A DNA stretch of 9,877 nucleotides, taken from contig CAVIFU010000048.1 of assembly GCA_963642145.1 (NCBI GenBank), positions 1 through 9,877 on the forward strand, read 5' to 3'. Shown here piece by piece: positions 1 to 7,300 of the stretch. This DNA comes from Stercoripulliclostridium_A sp963642145 (GTDB taxonomy: Bacteria > Bacillota > Clostridia > Christensenellales > DTU072). The position numbers were made by a program, and so were the translations under genes. How positions within the stretch are numbered: the stretch's first letter is position 1; every line of letters starts with the position of its first letter. The notes beneath the pieces were generated by a model, which saw only the letters and a program-made list of their open reading frames with translations, ran no database searches and was not told the DNA's origin.

Positions 1-30
1 CGACGGTGATATACACGCCACTTCGTGGCG
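1..30. repeat. Partial interspersed palindromic repeat at the left window edge
   Basis: The first 12 bases (CGACGGTGATAT) are identical to the last 12 bases of the window (9866-9877). They are followed by a tight hairpin: CGCCAC at 16-21, loop TTC at 22-24, GTGGCG at 25-30. A GATATA-type motif next to a GC-rich hairpin resembles short interspersed palindromic repeats of gut Clostridia, but that family assignment is from memory and unverified. It lies beyond the terminator of the PadR/HAAS operon, so it is intergenic. Confidence 0.5.
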
Positions 31-40
31 CGGTAAAGGA

Positions 41-73
41 TAATTAGAATAGAAATCGCCGCGTGGGCGGCGA
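41..73 (-). terminator. Rho-independent terminator of the PadR/HAAS operon
   Basis: Read on the minus strand, a 7-bp GC-rich stem (TCGCCGC at 56-62 pairing with GCGGCGA at 67-73, 4-nt loop at 63-66) begins 7 nt after the stop codon of the HAAS-type gene. The tract that follows (55 down to 41) is T-rich on the minus strand, starting TTTCTATTCTAATT. The U-tract is interrupted, so efficiency may be moderate, but the placement is right for the end of this operon. Confidence 0.65.
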
Positions 74-80
74 GGGTGGG

Positions 81-872
81 TTAGCGGTTGTCCCGAGTGC
101 GGATTTTGGCGCTTAGCTTGACAACGCCGAGGAAACCGCAGACGACAACGCCGAGTATGGTGATTATCCAAAGCGGATGCCATAGCCCGGTTATCATGGC
201 GGAGGTCAAAAACGCCGCAACGCAAGCCGTCATCACCACAGAACACCAATGAAAATAGGTTATTCGCTTACCGCGCAGAACTTTGCGCGAAACGATGTTT
301 ATGACGGAAAAACATAGCGGCAGATAGCTAAACGCAAGCCAAGCGTACTTAGCGGGGACTCGCGCGCCTGCCCACAAAATAAAGAAGAGCGCCGTCACGA
401 ATATTACGGCGTAACCCGAAATGATGAGTCCGCTCGTTGCGTGGCGATGAAACTTGAAATTCCTATAAAGAACCTCTGCCGTACTCCAAATATACAGCGC
501 GGCGGCAAGGGTCGGGAATATGATGAGGGCAAGCGTGCCCCACATGTCAAAGACTGCCGAAAAGACTAAATAGACGGTTACCGCAAGCAAAACCACTGAA
601 ATTTTGAGAAGGACTCTACGTTGGAATCCGGGGTCCCGAATGACGTTAAGCGGGTGCCTTTTGAGCGAGTTTATGGCGGAAGCGTAATCGCCGAGGGCGT
701 TGACGGCTATGCTGAAAACGTCGTCGTCGCTTCTGCCGGAATCGCGGTACTCGTTGGCTTTGGACATAAGACTGTCGAGCATTTCGTCACGAAGGGCGGT
801 AGCCTCTTCGCTATGCGGAATCAGCCTGAAAGCTTTGTCCAAGAAAGCTTTGAACCTCTCATACAAACTCAT
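81..872 (-). CDS. HAAS-type (permease prefix domain 1 / DUF1700-like) six-pass membrane protein
   Basis: The 263-residue protein has a soluble helical N-terminus (about 1-72) followed by about six hydrophobic segments near 87-107, 111-131, 147-169, 176-196, 207-228 and 232-253, and ends in a short basic tail. The N-terminus has the pattern of HAAS/permease-prefix domains: an early Glu-rich helix (EEATALRDEMLDSL) and then an A-x-x-x-L-G-D motif at residues 56-62. Such domains typically occur in membrane proteins encoded directly after PadR-family repressors, as here. The start ATG overlaps the upstream PadR stop (ATGA, 4 bp), indicating translational coupling; GGAGG lies about 9 nt upstream. 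No transporter ATPase is encoded nearby and no catalytic motif is visible, so the biochemical role is unknown. A role as an effector of envelope-stress or drug response controlled by the PadR protein is inference only. Confidence 0.75.
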   Translation of the reverse strand: MSLYERFKAFLDKAFRLIPHSEEATALRDEMLDSLMSKANEYRDSGRSDDDVFSIAVNALGDYASAINSLKRHPLNVIRDPGFQRRVLLKISVVLLAVTVYLVFSAVFDMWGTLALIIFPTLAAALYIWSTAEVLYRNFKFHRHATSGLIISGYAVIFVTALFFILWAGARVPAKYAWLAFSYLPLCFSVINIVSRKVLRGKRITYFHWCSVVMTACVAAFLTSAMITGLWHPLWIITILGVVVCGFLGVVKLSAKIRTRDNR

Positions 873-1207
873 TGTTTATCGCCTCCGGTTATTAGGTTAT
901 TGAGTATTCTGTTGACGGTTTCCCACTCATTGAGTTTGGCTTTGTAACGCTCTCTACCCTTGGCGGTAATGGCGTAATAGCGACGTCTGGCGCCTCCGAT
1001 GCCCTCTCCCCAATAAGTAGCGAGCAAGCCTTCGTCTTCCATACGGCGGAAGGCGGTGTATATGGTGGCGTCTTTGACGTCGATGACGCCTTCTCCGCCG
1101 TCAATAATCTTTTTGGCTATCTCGTAACCATAGCTGTCGCCCTCCGTGAGGATACGCAGAATTATCGTCTCCGTATGTCCGCGGAGCAAATCTCCGTTAG
1201 ATGCCAT
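869..1207 (-). CDS. PadR-family winged-helix transcriptional regulator
   Basis: The 112-residue protein matches the small (about 105-115 aa) PadR class. It starts with the L-R-G-H-T-E-T-I-I-L-x-I-L helix (residues 7-20), then the D-S-Y-G-Y-E-I segment (24-30). The recognition-helix region follows, A-T-I-Y-T-A-F-R-R-M-E-D-E-G-L-L (47-62). Next comes the basic wing with R-R-R-Y-Y-A-I-T-x-K-G (74-84), and a C-terminal helix for dimerisation. I place the start at the ATG at 1207: a minus-strand GTAGGAG ends 5 nt before it. A GTG at 1213 would add two residues but runs into that ribosome site. PadR proteins are dimeric repressors that commonly control their own operon and an adjacent membrane or efflux gene; the 4-bp overlap with the HAAS-type gene and the dyad in the promoter spacer fit that. 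The inducer is unknown. Confidence 0.9.
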   Translation of the reverse strand: MASNGDLLRGHTETIILRILTEGDSYGYEIAKKIIDGGEGVIDVKDATIYTAFRRMEDEGLLATYWGEGIGGARRRYYAITAKGRERYKAKLNEWETVNRILNNLITGGDKQ

Positions 1208-1242
1208 TTGCACTCCTACTATATAATCTGTTTACATATCTA

Positions 1243-1271
1243 ATTATACACTTGTTACCAAACAATGTAAA
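1243..1271 (-). promoter_or_regulatory. Sigma-A-type promoter of the PadR operon
   Basis: On the minus strand TTTACA (1271-1266, 5 of 6 to TTGACA) is separated by exactly 17 bp from a perfect TATAAT (1248-1243). The start codon at 1207 lies about 35 nt downstream of the -10, giving a short leader of roughly 29 nt. Confidence 0.8.
1249..1269. promoter_or_regulatory. Candidate PadR autoregulatory operator (imperfect dyad)
   Basis: The promoter spacer holds an inverted repeat: minus-strand TTGTT (1265-1261), TGGT (1260-1257), AACAA (1256-1252). The symmetry extends outward with one unpaired base: TACA at 1269-1266 on the left and TGTA at 1250-1247 on the right. A dyad centred between the -35 and -10 is where an autorepressor would block polymerase. 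Assigning it to this PadR protein is inference from position. Confidence 0.4.
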
Positions 1272-1300
1272 GACAAAACTCGAATTTAATAAAAATTCCG

Positions 1301-1328
1301 CAAAAAAACACCCGAGAAGGCTCGGGTG
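1301..1328 (-). terminator. Strong Rho-independent terminator of the symporter-LarA operon
   Basis: On the minus strand a perfect 8-bp GC-rich stem (CACCCGAG/CTCGGGTG, plus-strand arms 1309-1316 and 1321-1328, 4-nt loop) is followed by seven consecutive T (1308-1302). It starts 11 nt after the LarA stop codon. It also insulates the PadR operon, whose promoter begins immediately downstream. Confidence 0.93.
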
Positions 1329-1339
1329 CGACAAAGAGT

Positions 1340-2578
1340 TCAGCCAACGAATTTCGGGAGTGTGGAACCGCCGTAAGGCATGACGTAGACGGTGCTATCC
1401 GCGCCGAGAGCCTCGGTAGCGGCGGTAAACGCCTCGTCCAAGGAATGGTAAGGTTCGAGGTGAATGTGCCTTACGAGGTCGTCCGAGAGGTCGGAAACGA
1501 GGAATATACGGGCGTTTCGGAGGACGAGCGAAATGGCGGCAGCCTTGTGTCCGCCGAGTTTGAAGTCGGCTTTGATGTCGGTAATCCTTTGTTCGGGGGT
1601 TTTGGTTGCCATCCACTCCTCGAACACGGCGCTGCCGAGCCCTTCTTTGCAAGAAGCCAGCCAAATGATTATACCGCCCTCTTTGACGGCGTGTTTGGCG
1701 TTATCGAGGGCTTTTTGGGCTTGGTACATGTTTTGGTCTTTGGGGTAGCCTCCGGCGGATACGACGACGATATCGGCTTTTGTGGGGATCTTGACGAGAT
1801 ACAGACCGTCCAAGAACTTACAGCCTGCCCTATGGGCGGTGACGGAGTCGCCGGCAACGGCGAAAATGATTTTTTTGTGCTCGTCCAAAACGACGTTGAC
1901 GATGTAGTCGATGCCGAGGAGGGCTCCGGCTTCCTCTATATCCATACGGACGGGGCTTTGGAGGTTGCCGGCATGGGCTTCGGGCATGACCATCATTTTG
2001 TGGTTTTGGCGGATGGCTTCACGCGTAGACACTCCGGGCATGATGGCTTTGGCGCCGCCGCTGTAACCGGCGAAGTAGTGGTACTCGATGTTGCCCATGC
2101 AGATGCGGAAATCGGCTTCCGCAACAACGCGGAATATGTCTACGGTGGTGCCGGCGGAGGTAACGCCTATGCGCACGCAGTCGTCGGGATCGGAATCGAC
2201 GCAGTTGAGGCGCTCGAACATATCGTCCCCTACCAAGTAACGCTTCTCTTCCTCGGTGTGGTTGCGGTGACTGCCGAGAGCGAATACGACGGTGATGTCC
2301 TCGTCCCTGACTCCTGCCGCGTTCAGACGTTCGATAAGCGGAGGCAGGACGATTTTGGTGGGCATCGGGCGAGTGATGTCGCTGGTGATGATACAAACTT
2401 TCATTTGCGGTTTAACGAGATCGCCGATAACGGGCGCGCCTATCGGGTGATTGAGGGCGCGTTCGACCTCTTTTGCGCCGGTCAAATCGACGTTGACGGC
2501 ATTGGGGAGGAGTTCTCCGAGGAGTCTCCGAGGGGAAACATCTAAGTTAACGGTTGTTTTGTCATATCCTAATTGCAT
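1340..2578 (-). CDS. larA: LarA-family nickel-pincer racemase/epimerase (lactate racemase homologue)
   Basis: The 412-residue protein has the usual length of LarA, which inverts the C2 of 2-hydroxyacids by hydride transfer to the Ni-pincer (NPN/PTTMN) cofactor. Visible motifs in order: S-D-I-T-R-P (66-71); G-S-H-R-N-H-T (102-108) with a conserved His; H167 followed by A-G-Y-S-G-G-A-K177, where the Lys is the expected cofactor attachment residue 10 positions after the His as in LarA; N-H193 corresponding to the third nickel/catalytic His region; and Y285-Q286-x-x-K289. The ATG starts 1 nt after the symporter stop, and GAGGTG sits 4 nt upstream. Homologues act on lactate, malate, aromatic hydroxyacids or gluconate, so the family call is firm while lactate itself is not proven. 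The adjacent GPH symporter favours a sugar-acid-like substrate (inference). No larB, larC or larE maturation gene is in the window. The terminator follows 11 nt after the stop. Confidence 0.88.
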   Translation of the reverse strand: MQLGYDKTTVNLDVSPRRLLGELLPNAVNVDLTGAKEVERALNHPIGAPVIGDLVKPQMKVCIITSDITRPMPTKIVLPPLIERLNAAGVRDEDITVVFALGSHRNHTEEEKRYLVGDDMFERLNCVDSDPDDCVRIGVTSAGTTVDIFRVVAEADFRICMGNIEYHYFAGYSGGAKAIMPGVSTREAIRQNHKMMVMPEAHAGNLQSPVRMDIEEAGALLGIDYIVNVVLDEHKKIIFAVAGDSVTAHRAGCKFLDGLYLVKIPTKADIVVVSAGGYPKDQNMYQAQKALDNAKHAVKEGGIIIWLASCKEGLGSAVFEEWMATKTPEQRITDIKADFKLGGHKAAAISLVLRNARIFLVSDLSDDLVRHIHLEPYHSLDEAFTAATEALGADSTVYVMPYGGSTLPKFVG

Positions 2579-2579
2579 A

Positions 2580-4085
2580 TTACACCTCTAAGGTATCGAT
2601 TTCGGCGGACGAGACTGCCGAGCGGCGCGCGTCCAAGTCGGCGCGCATTTGGATTTTTGTTTTCTTGTCGATCTTGTACCAAATCATGGGGATACAGCTG
2701 AGGAGCATGCAAAGCCCCGGGATGAGGAAGTATATTGCCCAGGCGCCGGTCTGCATTTTGTCCGTGATAAGGCTACTTATGCCGGAAGTACCGCCGTTGG
2801 CTTCGATATAGCGGTAGTAGGCGTCGGAGCTAAAACCTATCGCGCCTATCATGAAGATGCCGAAGGCAACGGAGAAGGCGTTGGAAATCTTGTTGGAAAG
2901 GGAAAGGATGGCAAACTGCGTGCCCTCGGTGCGTTTACCGGTTTTCCACTCCTGATAGTCGACGATGTCGCTGGTCATGACCATGGGGAGGTAGCCGTTG
3001 GGTCCGTAGGCAAAGCCGAGCAAGAATTGGTAGACGAGAATTGCCCAAAGCGAACGCATGGCGGAGCCTCCGAAAGCGTACAGGAGGAAGGAAACGAGGC
3101 TGACGGCAAATCCGTACAAACCGAAGAAGATGAAGGTCTTCTTTTCGCCCCACTTTTTGTTGATGACGGGCATGAGTACGATGGTAACCATACTGCTGAC
3201 GGCGCAAGTGGTGCCTATGAGCCAGCTAAGGCTGTCGCCGGTGAACTTGCCGAGCCCGATGAACGAGAGGTCTATGCCCTCGCGCAAAAATATCGTGGAG
3301 GCTTGGACGGCGATGCTAAGCCCTATGTTTCTACCGAATCCGAGCATATATGTTGCAAAGACGATGAGGAGCATTTTGTTATGCTTGATCTCCTTGAACA
3401 TCTCTTTGAAGCTCATTGCGCTCGAGGTGGCGGAAACGACGTTTTCTTTGTTGAAAAAGTAGATGAGCAGATACAGTATGAGTCCCACGCCGGACATGAC
3501 GGCGGCAAGAATGACGTATTCGGTTTTGCCGAGGCTCTCGCTACCCGTCAGCATACAGATGATTGTGGCAAAGACTCCGGGAGCGGCAAGCGCTATGGAC
3601 TTGGTGGTATTGGCGATGCCGGCGCAAACGCCGCGTTCTTCGCCGTCCGGGGAAAGCAGTGCAAGCATGCCTTGCGAAGGTATGTCGGCAAGCGACATGC
3701 AGATATTCCAAGCTGTAGCGATGAAGAGTATGTAGACGTACCTGCCGGCGTCGCTACGGAAGGGAATGTAGATAAACGTAAGCATGGTAAGCAAGGTAAA
3801 CGGGAACGCCGAAATCAGTATCCAGGGGCGCATTTTGCCCGACTTGAAGTGCGCGCGGTCTATGAGGTTGCCTATGACGAAGTCCGAGACGATACTCAGC
3901 AATTTGGCGCCGAGTATGATGATAGCCACGTACTTGAGATCGGCGCCCAAGATGTTGTTGAAAAACTCGGCTTGATAGCTGTTCACGAGCCCTATTCCGA
4001 GCTGAACGCCCATAATGCCGAGCGAATAGATAATCGCGTATTTGAGCGATAAAATCGGTTGCTTTTTGATAAGTGCGTCAGACAT
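2580..4085 (-). CDS. GPH-family (MelB-like) cation:glycoside/hexuronide symporter, MFS fold
   Basis: The 501-residue, strongly hydrophobic protein has about 12 membrane segments and ends in a charged cytoplasmic tail. Both GPH signatures are present. After helix 2 there is S-D68-x(7)-D76-R-x(5)-G-K-M-R-P-W (67-88), with acidic residues where MelB-type carriers bind the coupling cation. In the second half there is S-D373-I-V-D376-Y-Q-E-W-K-T-G-K-R-T-E-G (372-388). This family imports glycosides, pentoses, hexuronides and related compounds with Na+ or H+. I choose the ATG at 4085 because a minus-strand GGATGGAG sits 6 nt upstream; an in-frame ATG at 4097 would add four residues but lies inside that ribosome site. 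The gene is first in an operon with the LarA homologue (1 nt between stop and start), so it probably imports that enzyme's substrate. The exact substrate cannot be read from sequence. Confidence 0.87.
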   Translation of the reverse strand: MSDALIKKQPILSLKYAIIYSLGIMGVQLGIGLVNSYQAEFFNNILGADLKYVAIIILGAKLLSIVSDFVIGNLIDRAHFKSGKMRPWILISAFPFTLLTMLTFIYIPFRSDAGRYVYILFIATAWNICMSLADIPSQGMLALLSPDGEERGVCAGIANTTKSIALAAPGVFATIICMLTGSESLGKTEYVILAAVMSGVGLILYLLIYFFNKENVVSATSSAMSFKEMFKEIKHNKMLLIVFATYMLGFGRNIGLSIAVQASTIFLREGIDLSFIGLGKFTGDSLSWLIGTTCAVSSMVTIVLMPVINKKWGEKKTFIFFGLYGFAVSLVSFLLYAFGGSAMRSLWAILVYQFLLGFAYGPNGYLPMVMTSDIVDYQEWKTGKRTEGTQFAILSLSNKISNAFSVAFGIFMIGAIGFSSDAYYRYIEANGGTSGISSLITDKMQTGAWAIYFLIPGLCMLLSCIPMIWYKIDKKTKIQMRADLDARRSAVSSAEIDTLEV

Positions 4086-4114
4086 AAAAATCTCCATCCG
4101 TTTGTGCTTTAACT

Positions 4115-4143
4115 ATTATACAACAGCCTCACGCATATTACAA
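4115..4143 (-). promoter_or_regulatory. Sigma-A-type promoter of the symporter-LarA operon
   Basis: On the minus strand TTGTAA (4143-4138, 4 of 6) is followed after exactly 17 bp by a perfect TATAAT (4120-4115). The predicted start site is near 4108, giving a leader of about 23 nt before the ATG at 4085. Confidence 0.75.
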
Positions 4144-4269
4144 TAGCAAAGTGCCTTATGTTTTAGAGATCGGGTGTGAATTGTAAAAACATTATCGGAA
4201 AATTCAAAAAAGTTGTCGCATTATATTTTCAATTTACCCATTCCAATGATTTCCGTCACGCGCGGGGAA
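4144..4269. other. Intergenic stretch upstream of the symporter operon promoter
   Basis: I see no gene here. It holds a short inverted repeat, TGAATT (4177-4182) and AATTCA (4201-4206), 34-60 bp upstream of the -35, which could be an activator or repressor site but is only six bases per arm. A second TATAAT occurs on the minus strand near 4220 without a convincing -35 at 17 bp. I do not recognise a riboswitch or a clear catabolite-responsive element. Confidence 0.4.
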
Positions 4270-4304
4270 CGAAAAAGAGATTGCCCGAGGGCAATCTCTT
4301 TTCG
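4270..4304 (-). terminator. Rho-independent terminator of the giant lipoprotein gene
   Basis: A perfect 13-bp stem (4273-4285 with 4290-4302, loop CGAG on the plus strand) lies 33 nt after the lipoprotein stop codon. On the minus strand the right arm ends in a T-run (TTTTT, then CGTT). The symmetric A/T ends mean it may also work for plus-strand transcription, but no plus-strand gene is known here. Confidence 0.88.
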
Positions 4305-4337
4305 GTTGTTGTTGATTGACAAATTGTCGAGGTGCGA

Positions 4338-7300
4338 TTAAGCAGCGGTGATTGTGAAATCGGTAAGAGTTACCTTGTCGTCGTTACTGTTTCCACTATT
4401 ATCCTTACTGTATTCAATCGTTACAGAAGAGCCGGCTTCTACAGTGAGCTCGAAAGAACCATTTTCTACACCGGACTTATTAAGTTTTTCCGAATTACCG
4501 ACTTTTACCAGAAGTTTGTCCCATTTAGCTTCGGAGCTAACCGTATACTTGAACGAAATTGTGATCTTTGCGTTTGCAGTGATCGTCATTCTGCTATAAG
4601 AACTGTTAATTCCTTTGTTTGCGCTGGTATAAGTTGTGCCGTCCTGATTCCAAGCAAGGATTAGGCCGGATTTCTTTTCGTTTACCAAAGTATACAGGTC
4701 GCATTCTTCTTCACTCCACTTTGCGTAAACGTTAATGTCAGACTCGATAGTCGTTGCGGTAAACGCAGTCGCAAAGTCGCTACCGGCATACCAACCTTCG
4801 AACAAGTGTTTGTTTGCCCAAGAGATCTTGTAGTCGTCCATATTCAGCGCGGCGCCTACATATAGATCTACAGTTCTATTTTCCAAACCGTTGCCGTAGA
4901 CGATGGTCAAAACCACTTTGTCAGCCCACTTGGCGGTGAAGGATGTTGCTTCGGAAGGACTTGTAACCTTGGTGACGATTGTTTGCGTTTCATCGCCGGT
5001 TACATACCAACCGAGGAAAGTATGAGTTTGGCTAGTCAAACCTGCGGGAAGAGTGTACTCCACGCCGGTGTTGACTTGAACGGAGGACGCAACCTCGCCG
5101 TATGCGGAAATGTACGTGAAGGTTACTTCCGGCTTGACGATCGTATAGGTATGAGCCGCTTTGTCCACCGTCAATTGATAGTGAACGGTCTTGCCGTCTT
5201 CGGTCATATAAGCTTCGAACGTGTAGTCTGAGCCTTCGGCAGCCTTGGTGTAGGTGCCTGAGTTTTCGCCAATAGTTATTGTTTTGATACCGTTCAAAGT
5301 GATGCTTTCGCTACCATTGCTATAAGTACCTTCATAACCATCCATAACAGCCATCGTGGTTCCGTCGAAACCGAACTTGGCAATCAGTTCGCCAGAAGCA
5401 TCCTTAACCAATAATTCGGGAGATTCGAAGCAACTAATTGCGGCAATCGCATTGCCGAGCGTATCGGTGAACGATACTCCGAAGTATACTTTGTTTTGGT
5501 AAATGAAGATGTTCGTAGATCCACCGTTGCCGGTGTATACAACACAACGAGTTTTGCCACTATTCCAGTAAGAATATTTTACAGAGTCTGAAGTTGAATC
5601 GTAGTTCATTGCAAGAACATTTACTTCTGCCAAATCACCAGCGGTACTCCTACTTACTACGATCAATCCTGCGGCATTCATAAATGCGGCGTATTTTTCA
5701 TTATTAAATTCAAACGTTACAGTACCGATAGTGGCATCGTAGTTACTAATTTTGACCGTTCCGCTATAAGGATATGCCGTACCTGTTGCTAAGCCCTTGG
5801 TGTTGACATCCAAAACCGCATAAGTCCGCGCGTAGGCACTCTTTTCTTTTTCTCCGTCTGCTTTGGTTCCCTCAACTTCAAGCGGAGTATACTTTGCATT
5901 GTAAATAGGCGCATCGGACCATTTTGCGCATATCGTCACGTTTGCCGTAATAGCACTGCCGCTTGTCCATTCGGTTCCGTCCTCAAAAGTTTCGGATGTG
6001 AACCAACCGTCAAATGCATGCTTTTCCCAAACAGGTTCAGCCACATTGACAGTTTCGCCTTTGCCGTATTCCTTCTGCACATTTTCCGTAGCGCCGTCAT
6101 TATAAACAATGGTAATTGTCACTTTTTCCAGCCAGATTGCAGTCAACTCTTTGGCTTCGGTAACTACGTACATTGTGCCGAGAGCGGAGTCCGTACCGGA
6201 TATCTTCCAACCACGGAAAACATGAGTTTCGTCTGTCAAAACAGGCAACTGAATTGCGATGTTAACGTTAGCATCAATTGCTTGTTGCGTGCCGTACTCG
6301 GTAACGAACGTGATTTGTACTGTCGGCATTACAACCGCTGCCGTAGAATCTTGCAATGTGAATGTGTAGTATTCCGTCTTTACGCCATCTACGAAAACGT
6401 AGAATTCGTAACCGCCGTCAATTGCGGAATAAGTTACCTTCTTGGCAGATCCGCCGATTGTATAAAGTGCACCGCCGGCGCCGTCCAATACCAACGTGCC
6501 TTCGCCCGCAACATATTCGCCGAATTCTGCGCCCAACTCTACAGTATCTTTGCCATCAGCAAATGTCTTGCCTGATTGATTGCCTCTTGCAAGCAGAATG
6601 TTGCCTGCGCTATCGCGAATAATTATCGTCGAAGATGCACCTATCGAGCCTTCACCCTTATCCGCAACGGAAAGACTTTCACCTAAGCCATCTGTGATGC
6701 TCGCGCCGGAGTAGATCTTGTTGTTGATTGAGTATACAATCGTATCTTCACCGAGAGCGGTCGGAGCAAGTATAATGCGTGCATAGTATCCTTGACTGCT
6801 CGTTCCGGGGACTTTGATTGCGTATACGGCGGTCGGCGCATTGCCGACTTGAATACTTTGACTGAAGAACAAGAAGTCTGTACCAATCGATTTGTTATCG
6901 TAAAATCCCATAAATACTTTGGAAGCCGCGTCGAAGTAAACGGTGAAGCCTTGGGAGCTTGCATTGCCGTTATATTTTGTTTGCGTCCAAGTAAGTACGC
7001 CGTTTGCGGCATCGTATCCCGTAACGTTACCTTCGTGAATGTTTTTGGGTTGTTTTGTGCTGTAATCCACTTCGAAGTATTTGATATTACCGATATGGTC
7101 AATCGTCAAACCATATTTACTCGAAATACTATTTTTACTATAAACTTCCGCGCCGTAGTACGTTCCAACGTATTCAGGTACTGCCGTCCATTGAGCGATG
7201 ATGGTCAATTCTGCGGAGGAAAAACTACTTGCGAGAGCTTCGGGATCGGCTTTATCCTCGCCTTCGTCGATAATGCCATTGCCGTTAGCGTCCACATACC

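Noticed and set aside
1445..2545. Open frame of 366 codons on the plus strand
   Set aside because: It is antisense to the LarA homologue, which carries the conserved His/Lys motifs; no convincing ribosome site or family pattern supports the plus-strand frame.
2649..4052. Long open frame of 467 codons on the plus strand
   Set aside because: It lies wholly antisense to the GPH symporter, whose family signatures are clear. Its translation is rich in Asp, Gly, Glu and His with no domain pattern, as expected for the antisense of a GC-biased membrane-protein gene.
4144..4337. Possible riboswitch or small RNA between the lipoprotein and symporter genes
   Set aside because: The only strong structure is the 13-bp terminator hairpin. 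The predicted leader of the symporter operon is only about 23 nt, too short for a riboswitch.
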